Source of the DNA: Bdellovibrionota bacterium
GTDB taxonomy: Bacteria; Bdellovibrionota; Bdellovibrionia; Bdellovibrionales; Bdellovibrionaceae
Assembly (NCBI GenBank): GCA_963170155.1
Contig: CAUJGP010000024.1
Coordinates: 310,001 to 374,000 of the forward strand
DNA length: 64,000 bases
Direction of reading: 5' to 3'
The position numbers and the translations under genes were made by a program. Under the pieces are notes generated by a model. The model did no database searches, had not been told where the DNA came from, and saw only the letters and a program-made list of their open reading frames with translations. Below, piece after piece: positions 27,605-36,276 of the stretch (position 1 is the first letter of the stretch; each line of letters starts with the position of its first letter).

Positions 27605-28123
27605 TTAATTTTTGAAAGAATAGATGTCTGGGTAGTTTCGGCCTTTTTCCGAGCTATCCATCCCATATCCAATCACATAGCGATCATCGATTGTTTTTCC
27701 AATGTAGTCTGGGCGAAGAGGGAGTTCTCGGCGGGCGGGCTTGTCCAGAAGGGTAACAATTTTAAGAGAAGCTGGAGAAGATGCGAGGAGACGCGTTTTA
27801 AGAAAATTTAATGTTCTTCCCGTATCGATGATTTCTTCAACGACGATGACGTGTTTACCTGTGATGTTTTGTCCGATGTCTTTTATGATCTTGATAGCTC
27901 CGCCCTTTTCTACGGATGATAAATGGACAAAATCGATTTGTTGCGGGAGATGGACTTCTCTCGAGAGATCGGAGACAAAGTGAATGGAACCCCTTAGCGG
28001 GCATATAAATAAAATTTCCTTGTCTTGATAATCATACTCGATTTGTTTTGCTAGTTTTTTGACTATTTCTTTTATTTCAGAAGAGTTCATAAAAACTACA
28101 AGTTCAGATTTGTTAAAGCTCAT
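27605..28123 (-). CDS. hpt: Hypoxanthine phosphoribosyltransferase
   Basis: 172 residues, normal length. The PRPP-binding motif VIVVEEIIDTGRTL and the CPLRGSIHFVSDL loop are typical, as is the C-terminal RPDYIGKTIDDRYVIGYGMD segment. It salvages hypoxanthine (and guanine) to the nucleotide, which together with apt at 62.9 kb gives purine salvage. GGAG before the ATG. It lies in a leftward group with the TPR gene, 11 bases away. Confidence 0.92.
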   Translation of the reverse strand: MSFNKSELVVFMNSSEIKEIVKKLAKQIEYDYQDKEILFICPLRGSIHFVSDLSREVHLPQQIDFVHLSSVEKGGAIKIIKDIGQNITGKHVIVVEEIIDTGRTLNFLKTRLLASSPASLKIVTLLDKPARRELPLRPDYIGKTIDDRYVIGYGMDSSEKGRNYPDIYSFKN

Positions 28124-28134
28124 AAAACGCTCCG

Positions 28135-28863
28135 TTAAAAAAGTTCTGACAGACGCGAAGTCTGTGCCATTTTTAAATTTCTGGTTGCTTCAGGATTTCG
28201 AGGATCCAATTCGATAACGGACTCCCATTGATGAACTGCTTCCGCCACTTTATTAGATTCGAAAAGAAGTGAAGCTAATTTATTCCGTCCTGGAATAAAG
28301 TGTGGAAAATCTTTAACCGCATTTTTGAGCTCTCGAACCGCTTTCTCTTTTTTACCAAGTTTGAGATAACATTCAGCCATAGAAAGTAACACTTTGTGTT
28401 TACGATGGCTGAGGCTCAAGGCTTTTTGTAGGTGTTCGAGAGCTTCTTCATAGCGTTGACATTGAATCAATAGGTCTGCCAATTCTTCAAATTTTGCGGC
28501 GATTTTATCATTCACTGAGGCATCAGGTTTACGATTTTTTCTTTCAAGAAGGCTTTGAGCCTCTAGAAAAACTTTCTTACCTTCTTCATAACGGCCTAAA
28601 TCATTGAGAATGATTGACAGGCCGACGCTGGCATCGGTGTAGTAAGGGTCAATTTCCAGGGCACGTTTAAAAGTTTTGATGGCTTTATTAAATTGTCCGT
28701 TACTATAAAAAATCGTTGCTAACATTTGGTAAATTTCAGGAATTTTATCGTTCTTCGGAAGAATTTGCGTAATGAGCGTTTGCGTGGCCTTATAGTCCCC
28801 CGCAATGAACTTTTCTCGAGCTAGTTGAAGCAAATCCTGTACTTCACCAGATAACGCGGCCAT
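28135..28863 (-). CDS. TPR-repeat protein
   Basis: 242 residues made almost wholly of tetratricopeptide repeats (about five to six units; for example AIKTFKRALEIDPYYTDA and ALEHLQKALSLSHRKHK with the usual Ala/Gly/Pro pattern). No signal peptide, so probably cytoplasmic. A clear ribosome site AAAGGAGATGGA precedes the ATG. TPR proteins are scaffolds; partner unknown. It lies between bamD and hpt. Confidence 0.85.
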   Translation of the reverse strand: MAALSGEVQDLLQLAREKFIAGDYKATQTLITQILPKNDKIPEIYQMLATIFYSNGQFNKAIKTFKRALEIDPYYTDASVGLSIILNDLGRYEEGKKVFLEAQSLLERKNRKPDASVNDKIAAKFEELADLLIQCQRYEEALEHLQKALSLSHRKHKVLLSMAECYLKLGKKEKAVRELKNAVKDFPHFIPGRNKLASLLFESNKVAEAVHQWESVIELDPRNPEATRNLKMAQTSRLSELF

Positions 28864-28927
28864 TCCATCTCCTTTATTTTCTCACCATAGAGATCAAGAG
28901 TTTTTCAGTGCATCTTTTCCTATTAAC

Positions 28928-29674
28928 TCATGGGAGATATGAGCTTGTCACCTTTTCCAGTTCTTTTGAGTTGGGAAAGTCCTGGTTTAATAAATTGAGG
29001 TATTTCTGCGACAAATCATTTTTATTTAATCTGGCCGCTGCAAAGCTGGCACGCGCGAGAGCCCTTTCTTCGTAACCCAGTCCTTTATGATTTAGGAGGA
29101 CACCTTCTACCCGGATGAGAGCACTCTCCCAGTGTCGTTTTTTCAGGTAAAAATTAGCAATATAAAGCTCTTTTTCTGTGAGTTTTTTCAGGCATTCGAG
29201 CCGTTTCTCCTTGGCCTCAGCGACATACTCAGAGTTTGGAAATTGAGTGATTAATTCGGAAAAAGTATCGATCGCTGATTGAGAAATTGCTAAATCTCGG
29301 TCAATGGATTCAGGAATTTGACGATAAATGCTCATAGCCAGTTTATAAATAACGAAAGGAGTTTTGGGGTGTTTAGGGTGAAGATCCCTAAATAATTGAT
29401 AAGCAACTTGGGCTTCAGCAAAGTTTTCTTCGTTGTAAGACACATCGGCTGCGGCAAGCTCGGCATCAGTGGCTAGTTTGGAGTAGGGAAATTTATTTCG
29501 AACCTCTTGGAATTTTGCAATGGCTTCTTCTGTACGGCCATTTTTTTCAAGCTCCTGAGCTCTCGCAAAAAGAGTTTCTGCTGTTTCGGGTTCTTTTTTA
29601 TCAGCCGAAGAACAGCTGATCATCGTAAGAGAAATAAACACAGTAAAAATTGATAAAGCCCTAAACATATTCAA
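28928..29674 (-). CDS. bamD: Outer-membrane assembly lipoprotein BamD
   Basis: 248 residues. Signal peptide with lipobox MISC (Cys near residue 21), then ETAETLFARAQELEKNGRTEEAIAKFQEVRNKFPYS (partial: TPR 1), AAADVSYNEENFAEAQVAYQLFRDLHP and the rest of the five-TPR BamD/YfiO layout, including ELYIANFYLKKRHWESAL. BamD is the essential lipoprotein partner of BamA that inserts beta-barrels. Length matches E. coli BamD (245). Confidence 0.92.
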   Translation of the reverse strand: MNMFRALSIFTVFISLTMISCSSADKKEPETAETLFARAQELEKNGRTEEAIAKFQEVRNKFPYSKLATDAELAAADVSYNEENFAEAQVAYQLFRDLHPKHPKTPFVIYKLAMSIYRQIPESIDRDLAISQSAIDTFSELITQFPNSEYVAEAKEKRLECLKKLTEKELYIANFYLKKRHWESALIRVEGVLLNHKGLGYEERALARASFAAARLNKNDLSQKYLNLLNQDFPNSKELEKVTSSYLP

Positions 29675-29774
29675 AAAAACCTTTCTAAAGCGTGAAAACG
29701 AAGTTTTATGCTTACCAATAAAAGCGCTAAATTTTCCAGCAGTCCACTAAAAAATTCAATTCGTGGTGATCTCG

Positions 29775-30827
29775 TTAATTCGAGTGGTTTGCATACTTAT
29801 AAAAGGCTGTAATTAAAACTTTAATGGCACTGGCTAAGGGAATAGAGATAATCATTCCAAAAATGCCCATCATTTGACCACCAAGAATAACAGCAAGCAC
29901 AACAACCACCGGGTGAAGATCTACGATTTTAGCGACAAGAAGAGGAACAAGCAGGACTCCATCAAAAATTTGCGATCCCACATTGATCAAAATAATGGGA
30001 ATGAAATCCGGTCGCAGTTCCGGAGAGATGAGGCAGAGAGCCAATTGTGGAAGTGCGGCGATCACTGGACCAACGTAAGGGATCAGACTGAGAATCCCTG
30101 TGATCAGCGAAAAAATAAGAGAGTAGGGAAAGTCGATCAGGCTTAGACCAATGTACATAAAAGCAGAAATTAAAGCCGTTTCAATGAGGCGTGCTCGAAT
30201 GAATTGACCCATTTGGACATTAATGGAGTGATTCACTGTAATAATAAGTTCGAAAAGATGATTGGGAACAATTTTTAAAAATTTTCGGTATAAGACATCT
30301 CCTTCATAGAGAAGAAAAAAGGCAAAGAAGGGAGTCAAAAGCAAAACGGTGATAGATGAGGTCAGTAGCACGGGGATTTTAGCGAAAAAATTAGAAATAG
30401 CGTTTAATAAATAGTGTTGTGTGGAATCAACCATTGAGTTTTGACCCATTTCTTGGAGCAAGGGGTGAGTCCTACTTTCCCATTGAGCGGCTAATTCCTT
30501 CATTCTGCTCACGTACTCAGGCATTTGGATTTTTAATGTTTCAACTTGTTCGTTCAGAAGAGGAACAACCCATAAGATGAATAAAAAAATCAGAAACCCA
30601 AACAATAAAAACGGAATCGAGGAAGCTAGGGTTCTTGGCAGACCTTTTTCTTCTAGTTTAATCACCATTGGTTCCATGAGGTAATAGATGACAAAGGCTA
30701 GTACCGTGGAAACCATAAAGTCGGGCAAGTAGATGAGGACACCAAGGATTAATAAGTGAAAACCAATAAAAAAGCCTGTTTTAAGATAGCGCTCACGTAA
30801 AATAAGATTTGCTGTAGTGGGTTTCAT
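29775..30827 (-). CDS. AI-2E/PerM-family membrane protein
   Basis: 350 residues with about eight transmembrane helices in the PerM/YdiK pattern: two N-terminal helices, a helical soluble segment (LNEQVETLKIQMPEYVSRM), then ALISAFMYIGLSLIDFP, LITGILSLIPYVGPVIAALP and VVLAVILGGQMMGIFGMIISIPLAS, all typical. The family includes transporters of unclear or varied substrates, so the AI-2 label should not be taken literally. It starts inside the end of the cyclic-nucleotide-binding gene (35-base overlap) with AAAGGGAAACG before the ATG, so the two are co-translated. Confidence 0.9.
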   Translation of the reverse strand: MKPTTANLILRERYLKTGFFIGFHLLILGVLIYLPDFMVSTVLAFVIYYLMEPMVIKLEEKGLPRTLASSIPFLLFGFLIFLFILWVVPLLNEQVETLKIQMPEYVSRMKELAAQWESRTHPLLQEMGQNSMVDSTQHYLLNAISNFFAKIPVLLTSSITVLLLTPFFAFFLLYEGDVLYRKFLKIVPNHLFELIITVNHSINVQMGQFIRARLIETALISAFMYIGLSLIDFPYSLIFSLITGILSLIPYVGPVIAALPQLALCLISPELRPDFIPIILINVGSQIFDGVLLVPLLVAKIVDLHPVVVVLAVILGGQMMGIFGMIISIPLASAIKVLITAFYKYANHSN

Positions 30828-31377
30828 CGTTTCCCTTTCGTCCCAATTCCTTCTTTAAATTTTCATTTTCAGAAATAAGTGAAATAATTTGTTTATTGGT
30901 TTCTCTGAGCCGGGTTCCGAGGACTTCTCCGAGGCGGAATAGGATTTTGTTTCCAGCCGTAGGATTGCTTTTTATGAGTTGCAGAAGATCGGGATAGAAG
31001 AATCCAAGAAGCTCACTGTCTTCTCGCGCAACAACAGTGGCGCTGCGCTTTCCTCCCTCAATCACTAAGGCAGATTCTCCAAAAAAATCACCTGTAAAGA
31101 GGCGAGTGATCAAAGATTGTTTCATTTCTTGGTTTTCTGAGGCTTCATCTAAAAAAATATTAACACTTCCGCTGGCAATAAGATACATGCCAACGCCCCC
31201 ATCCCCTTGGCGGAACACTGTTTCGCCAGCACGGAAGCTTCTGGGATTTATGATTTTTTCAATGGTTTCAATTTCATGGTTTTTTAAATCCGTAAAGATA
31301 ATGGTTTCTTTGAGAAGATGAGCAATCTTGCTTTGAGATGAATTCTTCCTAAATAAATTTTCCCAAAGCACCTTCAT
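30793..31377 (-). CDS. Cyclic-nucleotide-binding domain protein
   Basis: The ATG at 31377 has AAGGAGGATTC directly before it, giving 194 residues; the frame is open for 12 codons upstream. It contains one cNMP-binding beta-roll (RSFRAGETVFRQGDGGVGMYLIASGSVNIF, in part) with the phosphate-binding cassette GDFFGESALVIEGGKRSATVVA. No DNA-binding domain is present, so it is not a CRP-type regulator; a short coiled tail follows (LISENENLKKELG). It could sense cAMP or cGMP, possibly for the PerM protein it overlaps. The window also encodes a class-III cyclase at 46.6 kb. Confidence 0.85.
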   Translation of the reverse strand: MKVLWENLFRKNSSQSKIAHLLKETIIFTDLKNHEIETIEKIINPRSFRAGETVFRQGDGGVGMYLIASGSVNIFLDEASENQEMKQSLITRLFTGDFFGESALVIEGGKRSATVVAREDSELLGFFYPDLLQLIKSNPTAGNKILFRLGEVLGTRLRETNKQIISLISENENLKKELGRKGNDETHYSKSYFT

Positions 31378-31557
31378 TGAATCCTCCTTAATCTGTATAA
31401 CAAGAATTATCACAACAATGTAAATGACCCTGAAAGAGGGATTTTTTAAAATTAAATATAGTCCCAGAGTTTATTTTTTTGTCTCATAAAATCTTCTCGA
31501 ATAGCTTGGTTGTTTTCGATCTTTAAGTAATTGCCTTGCCTGTTCATATTGTGTCGC

Positions 31558-32328
31558 CTAACGAAATCCTTGAGGAGTTAAAATAAGCAAATCATTTTTT
31601 GCGACCCAACCCAAGGGCTTTTCATTGTATCGAACGAGTAGCCAGTCATGATAGGAGTCCTTGATGATCACCAGAGCACCCTCTGGAATCTGTGCTAGCT
31701 CTGCAGCATCAGGTAACGGACCTGATCGTAAAATGGAAATACCAGATTGGATGATGCTCCCTTGTTGATCCAGAGATACTTGGATTTTAAGTAGTAAGAT
31801 AAAGCTTATCAGAACCCAAAGGGAGCCTAAAGTCCAGTGGGTGAATCGCCACGGAGGGATGGGTTGAGATTTCCATTGAGCACGACGTCGTGCCCGATAG
31901 AGCTTTGTCAGGATAACCAAGGTTATGAGAGTGAAAACCCAGTGGATGCTTAGAATTTCTGGTAATACAAAGTGACGACCAATTTTATCATTAAAAAGAC
32001 CCAGAAGAGAGTCTGGCTGCTCAAAACCTTTCGATTTTAATTGAAATTGAAGGTATTCAAGTGCTTGTTTTGTTCCTGGGTGCCTAGGCGCTAGTAATTG
32101 AGCCTCTCTTAGATAAGCAATGGCTAGTCCAGTTTGCTTTTTATTGATAAATTCAAGGCCTTTATTGAAAAAGAGGGCAGGATTTGTGGAATCTATTTGT
32201 AAGGCTTCTGTCCTAAAAGAAGGGGTTGATGGGTCTTGATTCATAACACTCGGTGACGAAGCCTGAACTCGATGAAAAAAACAAAAAAATAGGATATAAA
32301 AAAAATAGTCGTATTTTAGTTTAGTCAT
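31558..32328 (-). CDS. TPR and SH3 domain membrane protein, BatE-like
   Basis: 256 residues: signal peptide, a TPR unit (NPALFFNKGLEFINKKQTGLAIAYLREAQLL, in part), two transmembrane helices (around residues 125-145 and 165-185), then a C-terminal bacterial SH3 domain (LPDAAELAQIPEGALVIIKD ... HDWLLVRYNEKPLGWVAKNDL). This order matches BatE of the aerotolerance operons, but no batA-D genes are in the window. It stands alone, 137 bases from the divergent aminotransferase operon. Confidence 0.78.
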   Translation of the reverse strand: MTKLKYDYFFYILFFCFFHRVQASSPSVMNQDPSTPSFRTEALQIDSTNPALFFNKGLEFINKKQTGLAIAYLREAQLLAPRHPGTKQALEYLQFQLKSKGFEQPDSLLGLFNDKIGRHFVLPEILSIHWVFTLITLVILTKLYRARRRAQWKSQPIPPWRFTHWTLGSLWVLISFILLLKIQVSLDQQGSIIQSGISILRSGPLPDAAELAQIPEGALVIIKDSYHDWLLVRYNEKPLGWVAKNDLLILTPQGFR

Positions 32329-32465
32329 GGAGTGAATATTCCTAAATTGAATTTTGGCATTTCAACTCAATAAACTAAATTAGAAAAATTTAGTGGTCAA
32401 GGTACTAAGCTAACAATAGAATATGGAATAACTGAAGAAATAGATATTCACCAAAGAGGAATTGT

Positions 32466-33848
32466 ATGAAAAAAACAATTGGATCCGATATTTTGCAATC
32501 AGAAAAAATCAATAAACTTGTTAAAGAATTAGCCCACGAGGTTCATGAGAAGAACCGTCAGATTCAAGGCGTTAAAGACCCTGATCCGGAGCTGGTGAAT
32601 GAAGCTGAAAATAAAAGAAACCACATTAGTCAGTTAAGAGGAAGACCTTTATATCACCCCTATATTGGATCAAGGGCTGGTTATGGACCTTATGTGGAAT
32701 TAGAAGATGGCAGTATTAAGTTAGACCTAATCAATGGAATTGGTATTCACCTGATGGGACATGGACACCCTGACTTGATTGAAACCGCGATTAGAGCTTC
32801 TTTGAGCGATATCGTGATGCAAGGGAATCTACAGCCTAATGCCGAATATGTGGCATTGACCGACAGCTTGGTTAAATTAGCTGGTAAACAAAGTCGATTA
32901 AAGCATGCATGGTTAGCGACTTGCGGTACAATGGCTAATGAAAATGCATTGAAGATGGCCAGGCAAAAAAACTCACCAGCAAAATTAGTTGTTGCTTTTA
33001 GTGATGCTTTTGCAGGTCGTTCTACAATGATGGCGGAGATTACAGACAATCCTGCTTATAGGGTTGGACTTCCTACTTATAATGAAGTTCTCCGGTTGCC
33101 TTTTTGTGGCCCTCGCTCAGGTCAAGAATGTCATGAGCAGACCTTGAGAAAGTTGAAAGAATATTACGAGCAACATGAAAAAAATATTGCTTGTATGGTT
33201 TTTGAGCCCATGCAGGGGGAAGGTGGTTTTAAATACGGGACTCGGGAGTTTCTATTGCCACTTTTGCAATTCTGTCGTGAGAAGAAGATTGCGATATGGG
33301 TGGATGAAGTTCAGACCTTCACGCGAACAGGGCAGCTCTTTGCATTTGAAACATTAGGCATTGGTGATTATGTGGATATCTGTACGATTGCGAAGACAGC
33401 CCAAGTGGGTGCCACTCTTTATACGGAAGAGTATAATCCTCAACCAGGTCTTGTTGCGGGAACTTTTTCAGGTTCTACGGTGTCTTTAGCTGTAGGGCAG
33501 GAAATTCTGAGAATTTTGACGGAGGAGGGTTATTTGGGACCTGAAGGTAAAATCCGAAAAATTCATGAGAGCTTTGTTGGGATGTTGAATTCTTTGTCGA
33601 ATGGTTCCTGCAGAGGGCTTCTCGCAGATGCCGGTGGGTTGGGATTGATGGTGGCTGTGACTCCTTATGATGGGACTAAGCAAAAAACAGAAGCGTTGAT
33701 TAAAAGATTATATAAAAACAACTTGATTGCCTTTAGCTGTGGAAAAGATCCTTGTCGCGTTCGATTTTTGATTCCCGCAACCATAGATGAAAAAGCTATT
33801 ATGGTTGCAAAAAATATTATTGAAAAATCGGTTTTAGAGGGACAATAA
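32466..33848 (+). CDS. Class-III aminotransferase of a succinylornithine-type pathway
   Basis: 460 residues, PLP fold type I, class III: ATCGTMANENALKMAR (phosphate cup), EPMQGEGGF, IWVDEVQTFTRTG with the Asp that contacts the PLP nitrogen, and a Lys in CTIAKTAQVGATLY at the Schiff-base position. The KTAQV form is closer to lysine 6-aminotransferase-like members than to ArgD/AstC (SKALGGG). It is followed by an M20 hydrolase, astA and astD, so it probably does the succinylornithine transaminase step. First gene of the operon; AAGAGGAATT before the ATG. Confidence 0.82.
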   Translation: MKKTIGSDILQSEKINKLVKELAHEVHEKNRQIQGVKDPDPELVNEAENKRNHISQLRGRPLYHPYIGSRAGYGPYVELEDGSIKLDLINGIGIHLMGHGHPDLIETAIRASLSDIVMQGNLQPNAEYVALTDSLVKLAGKQSRLKHAWLATCGTMANENALKMARQKNSPAKLVVAFSDAFAGRSTMMAEITDNPAYRVGLPTYNEVLRLPFCGPRSGQECHEQTLRKLKEYYEQHEKNIACMVFEPMQGEGGFKYGTREFLLPLLQFCREKKIAIWVDEVQTFTRTGQLFAFETLGIGDYVDICTIAKTAQVGATLYTEEYNPQPGLVAGTFSGSTVSLAVGQEILRILTEEGYLGPEGKIRKIHESFVGMLNSLSNGSCRGLLADAGGLGLMVAVTPYDGTKQKTEALIKRLYKNNLIAFSCGKDPCRVRFLIPATIDEKAIMVAKNIIEKSVLEGQ

Positions 33849-33851
33849 AAG

Positions 33852-35216
33852 TTGTCATTAATAGAGTTATGTCGCCAATTTATTGGAATTGATACATCAC
33901 CGCAGTCAGGGACTCGAGAGGCAGCGCTTTGGCTTCAAAAGTTGGCGCTGGATTATGAAATGCAAGTTGATTTGCAAGAGGATAGCCTCAACGGTCTCGA
34001 ACAAGCCAATGTTTTCATTCGTCGTAATGGTCCTTTTGCTGGACCTTATGTTCCCCGTTCAGAAGAGTTTCTGCTTTTGAGTCACTTTGATACCGCGGAC
34101 CCTGGGTCTCCTTCATTGTGGACAGAAAATATGCTCAATCCTTTTCATGCTATCATCAAGGATGGGAAACTTTATGGTTTGGGAGCCTGTGAAGCGAAAA
34201 TTGACTTGATTTGCAAAATTGAGGCTTTGAAAAGTTTTCCCAAAGATCAAACGTGGAAAGTGATACCCGTGGTGGTGGGAACATTTGGTGAAGAGCTTGG
34301 GATGCATGGACTCTTGCGCGCGATAAGAAAAAACAAGTTTTCGGCTAAATACGCATTAGTGGGCGAGCCTTCTCGCCACAGATTAGTGTATGCAGGAAAA
34401 GGGTACGCTATTTTGGATTTTTACATTCCTTTTTCGAAAGAAGAAAAAAATTATCGCATTGAGCACAACCTTTTGGAAAGTGTGAGTACTCAGTCAAAAT
34501 TCTTCAAAGGTAAGGCGACGCATTCTTCGCAAGGCTCGGGAATTGAAAATGCGATCAATAAGGCCTTGGAATATTTATTTCAAATTCCAGAGGGCGTGGT
34601 CATCATGGAAATCGAAGGAGGTTCTAATCACAACCTAGTGGCAAGCCATGCAACGCTTGAAATCGATGTTAATGCGGGTGTGGTGGATCCGATGGTTAAA
34701 AAACTAAGGTTTATTTACAGCAAGATGCAAGAAATCAGATCTGACTTCTTGATGAATGATGACTCTGAGTTTACACCTGGGCATCCAACTCTCAACCTTG
34801 GCCTTATTAAATCCCATGAAGACCATGTGCATATTACGGTGGCGTGCCGATTTCCTCCCTCTATCAGTGACCAAGAGTACAGCTCCTGGCTTTTAAAGAT
34901 TCAAGCCGCTGCAATGCAAATAGGAGGAGAATGCCGACTGTCGGATTATAGGAGACCTTATCGTACCGACCTCAATTCAGACTTTGCTAAAACTTGTATG
35001 AATGTTCTGTCAGCTGTCCATGAAAAATCAGAATGTGTAACTTTGCCAAACTGCACAGAAATGACTTTGTTGGAGCGAAAAGGTATCGTGAGTTTGGGTT
35101 TTGGTGCTGGAACTCGCGAGGATAGCCCCAGTTTCAGCAATCAGTTCGTAGCCATTCAGGATCTGGAAAAAAGTGTCGAATTCTATCGTTCTATTATTGA
35201 AAGAGTGTGTTTATGA
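33852..35216 (+). CDS. M20-family deacylase with altered metal ligands
   Basis: 454 residues from a TTG start three bases after the aminotransferase stop (GAGGG upstream). M20 layout: LLLSHFDTADPG (first His/Asp), FGEELGMHG (catalytic Glu pair), GEPSRHRLVYAGKG, and a dimerisation insert with NHNLVASHATLEIDVN. The bridging-Asp motif, usually GxGxxDxKG, reads GLGACEAKID, so Glu replaces Asp. The C-terminal His of ArgE-like enzymes seems to be Ser/Phe (EDSPSFSN). By position it should remove succinate from succinylglutamate, in place of AstE. Activity with these ligands is uncertain. Confidence 0.78.
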   Translation: MSLIELCRQFIGIDTSPQSGTREAALWLQKLALDYEMQVDLQEDSLNGLEQANVFIRRNGPFAGPYVPRSEEFLLLSHFDTADPGSPSLWTENMLNPFHAIIKDGKLYGLGACEAKIDLICKIEALKSFPKDQTWKVIPVVVGTFGEELGMHGLLRAIRKNKFSAKYALVGEPSRHRLVYAGKGYAILDFYIPFSKEEKNYRIEHNLLESVSTQSKFFKGKATHSSQGSGIENAINKALEYLFQIPEGVVIMEIEGGSNHNLVASHATLEIDVNAGVVDPMVKKLRFIYSKMQEIRSDFLMNDDSEFTPGHPTLNLGLIKSHEDHVHITVACRFPPSISDQEYSSWLLKIQAAAMQIGGECRLSDYRRPYRTDLNSDFAKTCMNVLSAVHEKSECVTLPNCTEMTLLERKGIVSLGFGAGTREDSPSFSNQFVAIQDLEKSVEFYRSIIERVCL

Positions 35217-36229
35217 GTTTTATTTTAAGAAGTGTTAAGCCTGAGGATTTGAATGCTTTAGTGGATTTAGCAAAGCAATTTAATTTATTAAATCTACCTG
35301 GAGATCGAAAAGTACTCAGTGAAAAAATTGAGAGAAGCGTGACTTCTTTTAGCGGAGGGCTTTCCAAAAATGAATCGGAGTATCTTTTTGTCGTAGAGGA
35401 TGTTGAAGAGAACCTCATTGTTGGTAGTTCTCTGATTTTGCCAAAACATGGAACAGATGAAGTGCCGCATACCTTTTTCAAGGTTTTGAAAAAGAATCAT
35501 TACAGTGAAGATTTGGGAATTGGATTTATTCATCAGGTTTTGAGATTTCAAATGGATACTGACGGACCGACAGAAGTTGGTGGTCTTCTCGTTGACAAGG
35601 CTTATCGCAGACGCCCAGAAAAATTAGGTCGTCAAATCAGTTTTGTACGGTTCAATTATATTGGATTGTTTCCGGAACGCTTTGAGGACCGTTTGTTGTG
35701 CGAACTGACGCCGCCTCTGACCGAAGAGGGACGTAGTGAGTTTTGGGAGGCTTTGGGGCGGCGATTTACAGGACTTCCCTACCAAGAGGCCGATTTATTA
35801 AGTCAGAGTCACAAAGAGTTCATACAAAGTTTATTTCCTGAAGAAGATATTTATCTTTGTCTTTTGGATACGAAAGCGCGAACTGTTGTCGGACGTGTGG
35901 GTGAGAGCACCAAACCCGCTCAATATTTGTTGGAGAGTATTGGGTTTCATTATTTAGAAGAAGTTGATCCTTTCGATGGAGGCCCTCATTATGGAGCCAA
36001 AGTTCAAGATCTTCTTCCAATTAAGCATGGAAAAACACTGAGGGTTGCGGAGTGGAAAGATTCTAATTTTAAAAATGCAGGGTTGGTCGGTGTGCAACGT
36101 GATCAATACTGTTGCGTACAAACTCCCTATGAAGTCAGGGGCGATGAAGTGGGTCTTCCCTTAGCAACGAAAAAATTACTGGATATTGACAATGACGAAA
36201 TGGTGTATGTAACGCCTACGAAATTTTAA
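35213..36229 (+). CDS. astA: Arginine/ornithine N-succinyltransferase
   Basis: The ATG at 35213 overlaps the upstream stop (ATGA); a GTG six bases earlier is less likely. 338 residues, near the 344 of E. coli AstA. AstA-type GNAT features: IVGSSLILPKHG, GGLLVDKAYRRRPEKLGRQISFVRF (in part), FERDRLLCEL-like FEDRLLCELTPP, FPEEDIYLCLL and ESIGFHYLEEVDPFDGGPHYGA. It transfers succinyl from succinyl-CoA to arginine or ornithine, the first step of the AST pathway. With no astB in the operon, ornithine is the likelier substrate (inference). Confidence 0.93.
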   Translation: MSFILRSVKPEDLNALVDLAKQFNLLNLPGDRKVLSEKIERSVTSFSGGLSKNESEYLFVVEDVEENLIVGSSLILPKHGTDEVPHTFFKVLKKNHYSEDLGIGFIHQVLRFQMDTDGPTEVGGLLVDKAYRRRPEKLGRQISFVRFNYIGLFPERFEDRLLCELTPPLTEEGRSEFWEALGRRFTGLPYQEADLLSQSHKEFIQSLFPEEDIYLCLLDTKARTVVGRVGESTKPAQYLLESIGFHYLEEVDPFDGGPHYGAKVQDLLPIKHGKTLRVAEWKDSNFKNAGLVGVQRDQYCCVQTPYEVRGDEVGLPLATKKLLDIDNDEMVYVTPTKF

Positions 36230-36276
36230 GTAAGCACAACAATGGATTTTAAGAATGATATAGAAAGAGAGAGGGT

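Noticed and set aside
32355-32385. Possible -24/-12 element (TTGGCATTTC) before the aminotransferase operon
   Set aside because: No GC at the required ten-base distance.
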